Origin: JACCSI01 sp035575715
Lineage (GTDB): Bacteria; Acidobacteriota; Vicinamibacteria; Vicinamibacterales; UBA2999
NCBI GenBank assembly: GCA_035575715.1
Contig: DATLXN010000007.1
Coordinates: forward strand, 65,054-129,053
Reading direction: 5' to 3'
Length of the DNA stretch: 64,000 nucleotides
Notes under the pieces: generated by a model
Database searches by the model: none
What the model saw: the letters and a program-made list of their open reading frames with translations, nothing else
Told to the model about the DNA's origin: nothing
Program-made: the position numbers and the translations under genes
In this document: positions 18,449 to 27,965 of the stretch, piece by piece
Layout: every line of letters begins with the position of its first letter
Numbering within the stretch: the first letter of the stretch is position 1

Positions 18449-19044
18449 AGTCCGCGTCGGTGTACAGCCTCAAGATTCTCAACGACCAGGGCGTGCGGAC
18501 GGTCAATACCGCCCTGGTCGCCGACATTTGCGGCAACAAGCTGATGACCACCAGCGCGCTGGCGGCCGCTGGTGTGCCGCAACCCAAAGTGCTAATCGCC
18601 TACACGGCTGACAGCGCACTGGAAGCCATCGAGCGTCTCGGCTGCCCCGCCGTCCTGAAGCCGACCGTGGGCTCGTGGGGACGGTTGCTGAGCAAGGTCA
18701 ACGATCGCGACGCTGCAGAAACCATTCTCGAACATAAAGAAACGCTCGGCAGCTATCACCACAGCATTTTTTACATTCAGGAATACCGCGCGAGGCGGCT
18801 CGTCGAGTAACTGTCCGATCACGCCGGAACTCGCCGACATCTGCACCAGGGCGGCGCGCGCCTGCGGTGGCGGCGCCGTGGCGCTCGACCTGTTCGAGGA
18901 CCCTGACCGCGGCCTGCTCGTGAACGACGTCAATTACACGATGGAGTTTCGCAACAGTATCGCGCCGAGCAATGTGAACATCCCGGAGCGGATGGTCGAT
19001 TTTTGCCTGAAGGTCGCGACCAGCGGGTGGAAGGCCAATCCGCT
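18440..19044 (+). pseudogene. lysX: lysX relic (LysW ligase) with two internal deletions
   Basis: LysX ligates 2-aminoadipate to LysW. Here a GTG at 18440 overlaps lysW and starts a normal N-terminus (VSKVRVGV), but roughly 65-70 residues are then missing and the frame shifts to YSLKILNDQGVRTVNT. A long ATP-grasp segment follows to IQEY, after which about 35-40 residues are lost; sequence resumes in a new frame at ARGGSSSNCPITPELADI and runs through NVNIPERMVDF to WKANP. The second junction falls on AATAC, shared by the QEY codons and the expected NTARGG codons. The product cannot be functional. Confidence 0.85.
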
Positions 19045-19906
19045 CGGTATCGCGCGAAGAAGCCGACGCCGCGCAGTGGCTCGCCGCGCAGATGCGCGAC
19101 GCCGGCTACGATCGGCCGTTGGTCGACGATGCGGGCAATGCGGTGGGCGAACTCGGCGCGGTCGACGCGGCACGCACCGTCGTCCTTCTCGGACACCTCG
19201 ACACCGTCCCCGGTGACATCCCGATGAGGATTGAGAGCACCGGCAGCGGTGACGTGCTCTACGGCCGCGGCAGCGTCGACGCGAAGGGTCCGTTAGCGAC
19301 CTTCGCGGTAGCCGGCGCGCGCTTCGGAGCCGCCCCCGCCGCCCGCGCCGCGGACTTGCGCGTCGTGGTAGTCGGGGCCGTCGAAGAAGAAGCGGCGACC
19401 AGCAGAGGCGCGCGCTTCATTGCAGCCCGTTTCGATGGGTCGCATGAACCAGTCCCCGCGGCATGCGTGATTGGTGAACCCAGCCACTGGCACCGCATCT
19501 CGCTTGGCTACAAGGGGCGTCTGTTGCTTGACCTCACGGCGCGCCAGCCGATGGCCCATACCGCGGGCCCAGATGCGAGTATCGCCGCGCAGGCGACGCT
19601 GGCGAACGAGGGCCGCGAGAAAGCATTCGATCAACTGAGCCCAGTCTGCGTCGATTTATCACCGCAACCGAGACCGCGATGAACGACACCGTTGACGCGC
19701 AGATCGCCTGGCGGCTGCCGCTCGGCGTCAACGCCGAGGAGCTTGTCGCGGAACTGTTGGCGTGGCTGACCCAACACCTCGGCGCCACCTCATGGCCGCC
19801 TGACGCCTCGCAAGTGTTACGCGGGCCGCCGGTGACGCTGCGCTGGACGCGCACCGAGATGACGCTGCGGTTTCGCGGGTGGGTCTTCGCCGCTAGTCCC
19901 GTTTAG
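19045..19906 (+). pseudogene. lysK: lysK relic (LysW-lysine hydrolase, M20 family)
   Basis: LysK releases lysine from LysW. The relic joins directly to the end of lysX, lacking its first residues (REEADAAQWLAAQM...), keeps metal motifs LLGHLDTVPG, GRGSVDAKG and VVGAVEEEA, then loses frame near 19640: FDQLSP continues in another frame as SLRRFITATETAMNDT. The dimerisation domain runs to LRFRGW and then stops, so the C-terminal catalytic half is missing. lysZ, lysY and lysJ, usually between lysX and lysK, are absent. Truncated at both ends and frameshifted. Confidence 0.82.
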
Positions 19907-20523
19907 CGCGTGGGGCGTGCGGGTGGCGCTAGCAACGCGCGCACCGCCGTGAGCTCGTCGTGATTGACGGTATGGCCCATGCCCGGATAAATCCGCTCGT
20001 CCACTGTCGCCTGCATCCGGCGGAACACTTCCGCCGACTCGCGCACGCGACCGACCGGGATGTGCGGATCAACGTCGCTGCAACCGAGCAACACCGGCGC
20101 GCCATCCATCGAGCCGGGATAGTCGCGCGGCGTGCCGGGTGGGCCAATCAGTCCTCCGCTCAAGCCGATCACGGCGGCGTAGCGACGGGGGTGACGCGCG
20201 GCAAATTCAAGCGACAGGCAGGCGCCTTGCGAAAATCCGATCAAGGCAATGCGGGTGTGCGCGAAACCGTCCTGTTCGAGCTGGTCGATCAGCGTCGCGA
20301 TGCGCTGCAGGCCATTGCTGATGCCCGGTTCGTTCTGTGCGATCGGCGAGAGGAACGAATTCGGGTACCAGGTGTGACCGGGCGCTTCCGGCGCGAGATA
20401 GCGAACGTCGTCCACTCGTAATTCGTGCGCCAGGCCGATCATGTCGTCCCCGGAGGCGCCGCGACCGTGAATCAGAATCACCGCAAGACGCGCGTCCGCA
20501 GCAGCGGGTCCAAGCGTGAGCAC
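19903..20523 (-). CDS. Carboxylesterase/phospholipase-type alpha/beta hydrolase
   Basis: A cytoplasmic serine hydrolase of the YpfH/acyl-protein-thioesterase-like family. The 206 residues contain the oxyanion region IHGRGASGDDM, the nucleophile elbow GFSQGA, an aspartate in GCSDVDPHIP and the catalytic histidine in GMGHTVN. GTG start at 20523. It diverges from the D-cysteine desulfhydrase gene with only 21 bases between the starts. The natural ester substrate is unknown. Confidence 0.9.
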   Translation of the reverse strand: MLTLGPAAADARLAVILIHGRGASGDDMIGLAHELRVDDVRYLAPEAPGHTWYPNSFLSPIAQNEPGISNGLQRIATLIDQLEQDGFAHTRIALIGFSQGACLSLEFAARHPRRYAAVIGLSGGLIGPPGTPRDYPGSMDGAPVLLGCSDVDPHIPVGRVRESAEVFRRMQATVDERIYPGMGHTVNHDELTAVRALLAPPARPTR

Positions 20524-20544
20524 GTCTCAGTATACTGACGCGCG

Positions 20545-21555
20545 ATGACGCAGATGCCCCGACAGGTTTCGCTGGCCACCTTGCCGACGCCGCTCGGCAC
20601 AATGGCGCGGCTGCGCGCGGCGCTTGGCGGCCCGTCGCGCTGCCCGAAGATCCTGATCAAACGTGACGATCTGACTGGCCTCGCGCTCGGCGGCAACAAG
20701 GCGCGCAAGTTGGAATTCCTGATCGGCGACGCGTTGCAGCACGAGGCGAGCGTCGTCGTGACCACTGGGGCCGTGCAGTCGAATCACGCGCGTATGACGG
20801 CGGCGGCGGCGGCGGCAGCGGGTCTTCGTTGCGAGCTGGTGCTGACCGCCGACGGTGACCCGCCAGTGCAGGGGAACCTGCTGCTCGATCGATTGTTTGG
20901 CGCGACTATTCATTACGTGCCGTTGCCCGCCGATCCCAAGCTGGCGACGAGCGACGTCGAGGAAGCCAGGGTCGCGGAGGTGATCGCTGCGCTCAGCGCG
21001 CGCGGCGAACGGCCGTATCTGATCCCGGTCGGTGGCTCGAGCCCGATCGGCGTCCTCGGCTACCTGTTTGGGACGCGCGAACTGGTGGCGCAACTCGATG
21101 CGATCGGCGAGCGGCCCACCCGGCTCTATTTCGCGAGCGGCTCGCGCGGCACGCAGGCCGGGCTGACGCTGGGCGCGAAGTGGTGCGGGGCGCCGTATCA
21201 GGTCTACGGCGTCGCGGTCAGTGGTGGCGAGCCGTGGAAGCGGGAACGCGCCTTTCGGATTGCCAACCAAGCGGCGGTGATCGCCGGCCTTGACACGCGC
21301 GTCGATGCAGCCGACCTGGTCACCGATCAGGGATACATCGGCGACGGCTACGGTCTGTCCACGATGGAGAGTCTCGAAGCGATTCACATCGTCGCCGAGA
21401 CGGAAGGGATTCTGCTCGACCCCGTGTACACCGCGAAGGCGATGGCCTGTGTGATCGATCATGCGCGGCGCAATCTGCTCGATCCGGAGGCGCCCATCCT
21501 CTTTCTGCACACCGGCGGGGTGCCGGCGCTATTCGCCCACGCCCACTCCTTCTGA
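20545..21555 (+). CDS. D-cysteine desulfhydrase family PLP enzyme
   Basis: A fold-type II PLP enzyme of the DcyD/ACC-deaminase group that breaks D-cysteine to pyruvate, sulfide and ammonia. The 336 residues carry the PLP lysine region LALGGNKARKLEFL, the QSNHARM motif that distinguishes this group, and the C-terminal HTGG phosphate loop. Its 3' end overlaps the convergent cupin pseudogene by 27 bases. ACC deaminase or L-cysteate lyase activity are alternatives. Confidence 0.88.
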   Translation: MTQMPRQVSLATLPTPLGTMARLRAALGGPSRCPKILIKRDDLTGLALGGNKARKLEFLIGDALQHEASVVVTTGAVQSNHARMTAAAAAAAGLRCELVLTADGDPPVQGNLLLDRLFGATIHYVPLPADPKLATSDVEEARVAEVIAALSARGERPYLIPVGGSSPIGVLGYLFGTRELVAQLDAIGERPTRLYFASGSRGTQAGLTLGAKWCGAPYQVYGVAVSGGEPWKRERAFRIANQAAVIAGLDTRVDAADLVTDQGYIGDGYGLSTMESLEAIHIVAETEGILLDPVYTAKAMACVIDHARRNLLDPEAPILFLHTGGVPALFAHAHSF

Positions 21556-22138
21556 GGGACAGGGCGCGTTGCTGTAACCGGAGCGGAAGGCGGTCACGGT
21601 GCCGGCGTCAGGGTCGAACCGATGGCGCCAGACGCAGGCGGTGTCGTTGGCAAGGAGATGGATCGAGATCGACGGGGTGTCGGAGACGGTCTCGACGTAA
21701 TGAATGTCGTCCTGTGGCGGGAGCAGTGCGTAGAAGTCGCCGGTGCCAAGCACCTGTTGCTGTTGCACCTCGAGGCGCGCCTTTCCCGCGTCAGCGCCGT
21801 CGTCGAGCCGCCGGTAGATCGTTTCGTCCTGACGGCCGCGATAGATGCCGACCAGGCCCCAGGCCAGGTGATCGTGCACCGGTGTGCGTGAGCCGGGGGG
21901 ATGACCAGGGCGAACAGCAGAGCGACCCGTCCTCGGCGCGGTAGAGCGCATACTGGTCGGGCAACCAGGCTTCAGCCGCCAGGAGCGTCGCGAACGCCGG
22001 CTTTAACAGCTCGACCCTTGCGGCGTCGTTGGTCACCTCGCGTGCGAGCTGCTGGGTGGCGTCGACGAGGGCGCGGATCTCGGGCGTGTCGACCAGGAAT
22101 CCGAAGTGCTGATGGCCACCGTGCGTCAGATCACACAT
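21529..22138 (-). pseudogene. Cupin (cysteine-dioxygenase-like, COG5553-type), frameshifted
   Basis: Encodes a predicted metal enzyme of the double-stranded beta-helix family. It starts at ATG 22138 (MCDLTHGGHQHFGF) and runs to ALYRAEDGSL in one frame; the expected LFALVIPPGS stretch lies in a second frame and TPVHDHLAWGLVGIYRG, with the metal histidines, in a third. Two single-base losses about 25 bases apart (near 21920 and in a C6 run near 21896) account for this. Because one lies in a homopolymer, a sequencing error is as likely as true decay. Confidence 0.72.
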
Positions 22139-22202
22139 AAGATTTGGCAGAATAGCTGAAAAAGAGCGCCCGGGAGCGCGTTTCCGGGAAAGAGGACGAT
22201 CG

Positions 22203-23390
22203 ATGCGAAAGATCTGCGTAGGGTTGGTGATTTGCGCGGCACTGGGTGGCGTCACCGCCGGGCAGGGGATGCGGGGCGGGACGCGCATCGGGCCCGGGCA
22301 GGAATGTCCCCCGGGCACGACAGAGACGCGGCCCGGCAACTGCCAGGCGCCGGAGTCGCCGGCCCCGAGCATCCTCGACTATCGTCCGCGTGCGACACTG
22401 GTCACCGCCGAACACAAAGTGGCCAAGGCGAAGTTCCCTGCCATCGACATCCACGGCCACGCACCTGGGCTTCAGACAGCCGAAGGCATCGCCTCGGTCG
22501 TCGCCGAGATGGACAAGCTCAATTTGCGGGTGCTGGTCAGCGCCGACAACTCGTCTGGCGCGCGACTGACGCAGACGCTGCAGGCGATCAACGCCAGCCC
22601 GCACAAAGACCGCTTCCGCGTCTTTGCCGGGGTCAACTTCGGCGACGTGGGTCCGGGATGGGCGGAAAAGGCGGTCGCGCAACTCGAAGCGGATATCAAG
22701 GCCGGCGCGGTCGGCGTTGGCGAAGTCGGCAAGAACTTTGGTCTCAGTACGCGGAAGCGTGATGGCACGCGCCTCAAGATCGACGACCCCGAGCTCGATC
22801 CACTCTGGGCGGCGTTTGCGCGGCTCGACGTGCCGGTCTTCATTCACACGGCCGAACCGCAAGAGTTCTTTCAGCCGCTCGACAATCACAATGAGCGCTG
22901 GTTAGAACTGTCGCTCTTTCCCAATCGCCGGAACAACCAGCCGGGACAAGTCACCTTCGCGGAATTGATGACCGAGCGCAACAACGTCTACCGCAAGCAC
23001 CCCAAGACGCGATTCATCGCGGCGCACTTCGGCTGGCACGCCAACGATTTGCAGAAGGCCGCCGCCATGCTCGACGCGTTCCCCAATGTGACGGTCGAAG
23101 TCGGCGCGATCCTCTACGACCTCGGCCGCCAGCCGCGCGCCGCGCACGACTTCTTCGTCAAGTATCAGGACCGGATTCTGTTCGGCAAGGATTCATTCCA
23201 GCCTGAGGAGTATCCCTATTACTGGCGGGTGTTCGAGACGCGCGATGAGTATTTTGACTACTACCGCGACTATCACGCCTTCTGGAAGTTGTATGGGATG
23301 GACTTACCGGATGCGGTCCTGAAGAAGCTGTATTTCCACAACGCCGTGCGCGTGGTGAAGGGATTGCCGACCACCGGCTGGCCGAAATAG
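22203..23390 (+). CDS. Secreted amidohydrolase-family protein
   Basis: An exported protein of 395 residues with a signal peptide (about 1-21). The mature part resembles amidohydrolase-2 (TIM-barrel decarboxylase/lactonase-like) proteins: IDIHGHAP metal histidines near residue 82, VFIHTAEP, FIAAHFGWHAND and the late FGKDSFQ motif. ATG at 22203 with AGAGGA six bases upstream. Reaction unknown. It ends just before an inverted repeat that separates it from the convergent propeller genes. Confidence 0.85.
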   Translation: MRKICVGLVICAALGGVTAGQGMRGGTRIGPGQECPPGTTETRPGNCQAPESPAPSILDYRPRATLVTAEHKVAKAKFPAIDIHGHAPGLQTAEGIASVVAEMDKLNLRVLVSADNSSGARLTQTLQAINASPHKDRFRVFAGVNFGDVGPGWAEKAVAQLEADIKAGAVGVGEVGKNFGLSTRKRDGTRLKIDDPELDPLWAAFARLDVPVFIHTAEPQEFFQPLDNHNERWLELSLFPNRRNNQPGQVTFAELMTERNNVYRKHPKTRFIAAHFGWHANDLQKAAAMLDAFPNVTVEVGAILYDLGRQPRAAHDFFVKYQDRILFGKDSFQPEEYPYYWRVFETRDEYFDYYRDYHAFWKLYGMDLPDAVLKKLYFHNAVRVVKGLPTTGWPK

Positions 23391-23394
23391 AGAA

Positions 23395-23428
23395 GGTCAG
23401 GTCTTGCGCAAGGCGCCGAGACCTGACC
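23395..23428. terminator. Inverted repeat GGTCAGGTCT between convergent genes
   Basis: A perfect 10-bp stem (GGTCAGGTCT at 23395-23404 and AGACCTGACC at 23419-23428) with a 14-base loop, starting 5 bases after the amidohydrolase stop. It probably terminates both convergent transcripts. Its sequence resembles the GGGTCAGGTCT REP-type elements scattered in many soil bacterial genomes, so it may be a dispersed repeat. Confidence 0.55.
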
Positions 23429-23436
23429 CCACGACG

Positions 23437-25302
23437 CTACCGCAAGCGCGCGACGCGCGACTTGAGCGTTGACGCCAACGACTTCAGCCGCGCGGCGTCG
23501 CGACCGGTCGCGCTGTTCGCATCGCTCTCCAACTGCGTCGCCACCGCCTCGAGCTGATCGAGCGACGCTCGCGCCGGCGAGCGGCGATCAGCGCGGTCGA
23601 TCGCCGCACGCAGCGTGCTCAATCGATCGGCCGGCAGCGTTTTGCTGCGCGTCAATTGGTCGAGATAGGCGCGCGCCACCACGAAACTATCCGGCCAGTT
23701 GACGCGTGGCTGTTGCTGCGCATTGAACTCGTTGACGCGGACCTGCGTCGCCGCGTCGATTTCGTTTTGCGTGAGATGTTCGCTCGGCAGCAAGCGGAAG
23801 ACGTCGATGCCGCGCGCGATCTCGGCGCCGAACACGTGGCCGTTGTACCAATACGCCGACCAGTAGCCGCCCGAGACCAGTTCGGTTGCCGAGATCGGGC
23901 CGCGATCGAAGTAGGCGATTTCCACCGGCTTGGCCGAGTCGGTAAAGTCGAAGACCGAGATGCCGCCCTGATACCAGGCCTGCACCATGATGTCGCGTCC
24001 GGGCACCGGGATCAGTGATCCGTTATGCGCGACACAGTTCTCCTGCTCGGTCTGCGCCGCCGGCAGCTTGTAGTAACCGGCGAACTTCAGTTTCTTGTCG
24101 ACGACCTCAAAGATCGCGTCGGCGCCCCAGGTCGGCAAGTCGGTCGCGCGGCAGCGCGGCCGTGAGCCGCCGCCCCACTCGTCGGTGAACACGATTTTGG
24201 TGCCGTCGTTGTTGAAGGTTGCCGAGTGCCAATAGGCAAAGTTCTTGTCGACGACATGATCGAGGCGCACCGGATTCACGGGATCCGAGATGTCCATCAG
24301 GATGCCGTTGCCGGAACAGGCACCGGCTGCCAGCCCGATTTCCGGATACACCGTGATGTCGTGGCACTGATTAGTCAGTCGCGACGTCTGGGTGCCTTCG
24401 CCGTGATTGCCGCCCTGCCACAAACCGCCCAGCGCACCGGTCGTCGGATCGGCAAAAATGCGCGGACGATTGACGATCGCCGCTTTGTCCGGCGCGGCGA
24501 TCGGCACCTTGATCACGTCGATGCTGAACAGCGACGTGTTGGTGTCTTCCTTCCAATCCTTGCCCGAGCACTCCACCAATTCCTCGGCCGAGCGAACAGA
24601 GCTGGTGCCCGATCCATAGACATAGATGTTGGCCTTGTCGTCCGGATCCATCACCAGCGTATGGGTATGCGAACCGCGACAGGTCTGCACCGCCGCCACC
24701 TGCTTCGGCTTTTTCAGATCGCTGATATCGAAGATGCGCACACCACGAAATCGCTCGACGCTGACCGGCGCGGTGACGCCCTGCACGCCGCAATCAAGCC
24801 GGCCACGCGTCTGCTCGACCGACATGAAGAGGAGGTTGCCGCGAATCGAGACGTCGCCCTGGCCACCCGGGCAAACCACCGACGCGAGCAGGCGTGGCTT
24901 GCGCGCGTTCTCGACGTCATAAGTATTGAAGCCGTGATAGTTGCCAACGATGACGTTGTTGCCGCTGAAGGCGAGGTCAGAATTGGTGAAGCCTCCGCCT
25001 CTCGGCTGCGGCGCTGAGGTATTGCCGGCGCCCTCAGGTGCGGGCGGCGTGGCGGGCGTGCCCGGCGGCGGCTCCGGCGCTGTCGGCGCACCGGCCGGCG
25101 CTTCGGGATCGAAGAAGCCTTCCGGTTTGGGCAAGGTCGCCAGTAATTCGATGTTGCGCGCCGCGACACCCGCATCACGGAACCCCGCCTTTAATCCGAC
25201 GCGCGGATCATTCGGCACGGGCGGCGCTTGCTGCGCCTGCACCGCGATGACGCTCAGCGCAAAGGCGGAGGTGCACAGCAGTCGACTCGTCCACGTCTTC
25301 AT
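23437..25302 (-). CDS. Secreted LVIVD-type beta-propeller protein (copy 1)
   Basis: An exported protein of 621 residues, function unknown. A signal peptide (about 1-23) precedes a Pro/Ala-rich segment (about 65-105) and a long beta-propeller-like region with LVIVD-style blades (VRIFDISDLKKPKQVA, GILMDISDPVNPVRLD, ISVFDFTDSAKPVEIA), plus an alpha-helical C-terminus. Recurrent CRGSHTHTLV and DEWGGGSRPRC stretches suggest conserved metal or disulfide sites. It is a close paralogue of the next upstream gene, from which it differs mainly by the Pro-rich insertion. Last gene of a three-gene unit. Confidence 0.8.
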   Translation of the reverse strand: MKTWTSRLLCTSAFALSVIAVQAQQAPPVPNDPRVGLKAGFRDAGVAARNIELLATLPKPEGFFDPEAPAGAPTAPEPPPGTPATPPAPEGAGNTSAPQPRGGGFTNSDLAFSGNNVIVGNYHGFNTYDVENARKPRLLASVVCPGGQGDVSIRGNLLFMSVEQTRGRLDCGVQGVTAPVSVERFRGVRIFDISDLKKPKQVAAVQTCRGSHTHTLVMDPDDKANIYVYGSGTSSVRSAEELVECSGKDWKEDTNTSLFSIDVIKVPIAAPDKAAIVNRPRIFADPTTGALGGLWQGGNHGEGTQTSRLTNQCHDITVYPEIGLAAGACSGNGILMDISDPVNPVRLDHVVDKNFAYWHSATFNNDGTKIVFTDEWGGGSRPRCRATDLPTWGADAIFEVVDKKLKFAGYYKLPAAQTEQENCVAHNGSLIPVPGRDIMVQAWYQGGISVFDFTDSAKPVEIAYFDRGPISATELVSGGYWSAYWYNGHVFGAEIARGIDVFRLLPSEHLTQNEIDAATQVRVNEFNAQQQPRVNWPDSFVVARAYLDQLTRSKTLPADRLSTLRAAIDRADRRSPARASLDQLEAVATQLESDANSATGRDAARLKSLASTLKSRVARLR

Positions 25303-25310
25303 ACAGTCTC

Positions 25311-25371
25311 CAGTCGTCAGTCGTCAGTCAGTCGCCAGTCGTCAGTCGTCGGTAACCGGTCGCCAGTCGCC
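25311..25371. repeat. CAGTCGTCAGTC short tandem repeat
   Basis: Imperfect tandem units of CAGTCGT/CAGTCGC fill the spacer between the two propeller paralogues. It looks like replication-slippage sequence and could form weak secondary structure; no gene is present. Confidence 0.6.
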
Positions 25372-25384
25372 CTCGATTAGCGAA

Positions 25385-27163
25385 CTAGCGCAAACGGGCG
25401 ATGCGGCCCTTGAGGGTCGCGGACAAACCGCGGAGGCGCGAGGCATCCACGGGCTTCGCGGTGCTCGCGTCTCGTTCTAATTGCGTCGCCATCGTATCGA
25501 GCTGGTCAAGCGCCGCGCGGTCGCGCGTCGCCGCATCGGCGCGATCGATCGCGGCCTTGAGTGCCGTGGCCCGCGCGGCCGGCAGGCTCTTACTGCGATT
25601 GAGCTGATCAAGATAGGCGCGCGCCACCTGGAAGGTCGGCTGCCAGGTAATCCGCGGCTGCTGCTGCGAATTGAATTCGGTGAAGCGGACCTGCGTCGCC
25701 GCGTCGATCTCGTTCTGGGTCAAATGTTCGGTCGGGACCAGGCGGAAGACGTCAATGCCGCGCGCAATCTCCGAACCGTAAATAAAGCCGTTGTACCAAT
25801 AGGCCGACCAGAAGCCGCCGGTCACCAGCTGTTTGGCGTCAATCGGCCCGCGGTCGAAGAACGCAATCTCGATCGGGTTGGCCGAATCAGTGAAGTCAAA
25901 CACCGAGACGCCGCCTTGATACCAGCCCTGCACCTTGATGTCGCGGCCCGGTACCGGAATCAGCGACCCGTTATGCGCGACGCAGTTCTCCTGCTCGGTC
26001 TGCGCCGCCGGCAACTTGTAATAGCCGCCAAACTTCATCTTCTGGTCGACGATGTCGAAGATGGCGTTGGCGCCCCAGGTCGGCAAATCGGTTTCGCGGC
26101 AACGCGGACGTGTGCCACCGCCCCACTCGTCGGTAAACAGCACCTTGGTGCCGTCGTTATTGAAGGTCGCCGAATGCCAGTAGGCAAAGTTCTTGTCCGA
26201 GACGTGATCGAGACGCGTCGGATTCACCGGGTCGGAGATATCCATCAGGATCCCGTTACCCGAGCACGCGCCGGCCGCGAGTCCCACTTCGGGATACACG
26301 GTGATGTCGTGGCACTGATTGGTGGTGGAGGTGCGCTGGGAGCCCGGCCCATGATCGCCGCCCTGCCACAACCCGGAAATCGCACCGGTGGCCGGGTCGG
26401 CGAAAATGCGCGGCCGGCTGACGATCGCCGCCTTCTCCGGATTGGCCAGCGGCACCTTGATCACGTCGATGCTGAACAGCGCCGTCTGCGGGTTCTCCTT
26501 CGGATCGCCGCCCAAGCAGCCTTCCAGTTCTTCGCCGGGCCGCACGCCGCCGGTGCCCGACCCATAGACGTAGATGTTGGCCTTGTCCTTCGGGCTGCTG
26601 ACCAGCGTATGGGTGTGTGAGCCACGGCAGGTCTGCACTGCCGCGACTTGGCGTGGCTTACTCTTGTCGCTGATGTCGAAAATGCGCACGCCTCTGAAGC
26701 GCTCTTTGCTCGCGGTGTCGGTCACACCTTGCAGGCCGCAGTCGACCCGGCCGCGCGTCTGCTCCACCGACATGAACAGCAGATTGCCGTGCACCGACAC
26801 GTCGCCCTGTCCGCCGGGGCAGGCGACGGAACTCACCAGCCGCGGCTTGCGGGTATTTTCGATGTCGTAGGTGTTGAAGCCGGCAAAGTTGCCAATGAAG
26901 ACGTGATTGTCCTGGAAGGCGAGATCGGAATTGGCGAAGTTGAGACCGCCGCTGCCACTGGCATCAAAGAAGCCCTCGGGCTTGGGCATACTCGACACCA
27001 GTTCCATGCCGCGCGCCGCGACACCGGCATCGGTCATGCCGGCCTTGAGGCCGATGCGGGGGTCGATCGTAGACGTCGACGTCGGCTTTTCCTGCGCGCC
27101 AGCAAAAGCGACGGCGAGAACGACGGCCGATAGACAGGCGACGTGCTTGGCGACGGATCTCAT
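25385..27163 (-). CDS. Secreted LVIVD-type beta-propeller protein (copy 2)
   Basis: Paralogue of the following gene, 592 residues, with a signal peptide (about 1-24) and the same propeller blades (VRIFDISDKSKPRQVA, GILMDISDPVNPTRLD, VSVFDFTDSANPIEIA) and helical C-terminus, but without the Pro-rich insertion. Its ATG overlaps the stop of the DUF305 gene (ATGA), indicating coupling. The pair likely arose by tandem duplication. Role unknown; an extracytoplasmic binding or redox-associated propeller is plausible. Confidence 0.8.
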   Translation of the reverse strand: MRSVAKHVACLSAVVLAVAFAGAQEKPTSTSTIDPRIGLKAGMTDAGVAARGMELVSSMPKPEGFFDASGSGGLNFANSDLAFQDNHVFIGNFAGFNTYDIENTRKPRLVSSVACPGGQGDVSVHGNLLFMSVEQTRGRVDCGLQGVTDTASKERFRGVRIFDISDKSKPRQVAAVQTCRGSHTHTLVSSPKDKANIYVYGSGTGGVRPGEELEGCLGGDPKENPQTALFSIDVIKVPLANPEKAAIVSRPRIFADPATGAISGLWQGGDHGPGSQRTSTTNQCHDITVYPEVGLAAGACSGNGILMDISDPVNPTRLDHVSDKNFAYWHSATFNNDGTKVLFTDEWGGGTRPRCRETDLPTWGANAIFDIVDQKMKFGGYYKLPAAQTEQENCVAHNGSLIPVPGRDIKVQGWYQGGVSVFDFTDSANPIEIAFFDRGPIDAKQLVTGGFWSAYWYNGFIYGSEIARGIDVFRLVPTEHLTQNEIDAATQVRFTEFNSQQQPRITWQPTFQVARAYLDQLNRSKSLPAARATALKAAIDRADAATRDRAALDQLDTMATQLERDASTAKPVDASRLRGLSATLKGRIARLR

Positions 27164-27858
27164 TCCAGCTCCTTCAACATCGCGCGCATGGCGCTCATCC
27201 GATCAATTTCCATGCGCTGATCGGCATCGACATCCGACGCAAACGCAAAAATCTCTGACTCTTGTCCCGCACCGGGACTGGCGAACAACTCCTGCACCAT
27301 GGTCAGCGCGCCGGCGTGGTGTTTGATCATGCCCTCGAGAAACAGGCGATCGAACTCGACACCCTTGACGGCGGCCAGACGGGCCATGTCCTCCTGGGTC
27401 AGCATGCCGGGCATCAGGTGCGCGCCGCCAAGGTGATGCGCGTGCAGATCCGGGAGCGCTTTGCCGCGACGAGTCAGCCACTCCTGCATCATCTTGATTT
27501 CGTCGGCTTGCGACACGTCGATGCGTTGGGCGAGACGCTTCATGTCCTCGCTCTGCGTGCGGGTCTTGAGCAGTTCGGTCATCTCGATCGCCTGCGAATG
27601 GTGACCGATCATGCCTTGCATGAACCGGACGTCAGCGTCGGTGTGCTGGACCTTCGACAGGTCGGTCGCCGCCGCGGCGGTGATGACGGTGCCTTCCTTG
27701 CCAGGCGCACCCGGCTGGATGATCAGCGGGCGCTGTTCGGCGCCTTGCGGTGCGCTTGGGGCGGTGGTCGGCACCGGCTCGCGGCCCGCGGTTCGACAGG
27801 CGGCAGACAGCGCCGTCGCCACGACAATTGCAGTCAAGGGAAAAATAGAGATATTCAC
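27160..27858 (-). CDS. DUF305 secreted protein
   Basis: An exported DUF305 protein, a ferritin-like four-helix family often linked to copper and metal stress. From the GTG at 27858 it has 232 residues: signal peptide with ALSAAC near residue 20, then two DUF305 repeats, each with a histidine/methionine motif (FMQGMIGHHSQAIEMT and FLEGMIKHHAGALTMV). I chose 27858 because the signal peptide starts there; the frame remains open upstream without family similarity. It is first in the operon with the two propellers, suggesting a shared periplasmic role. Confidence 0.85.
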   Translation of the reverse strand: MNISIFPLTAIVVATALSAACRTAGREPVPTTAPSAPQGAEQRPLIIQPGAPGKEGTVITAAAATDLSKVQHTDADVRFMQGMIGHHSQAIEMTELLKTRTQSEDMKRLAQRIDVSQADEIKMMQEWLTRRGKALPDLHAHHLGGAHLMPGMLTQEDMARLAAVKGVEFDRLFLEGMIKHHAGALTMVQELFASPGAGQESEIFAFASDVDADQRMEIDRMSAMRAMLKELE

Positions 27859-27965
27859 TGTTGCCAAGAATACACGCGATGCCGCTGGTGATACACTGAA
27901 GGTCCTTTCCTGAAGTTTCCGGCCAATATCAGCCGCCGACCTCACTAAAGCGATGGCGGGATCAC

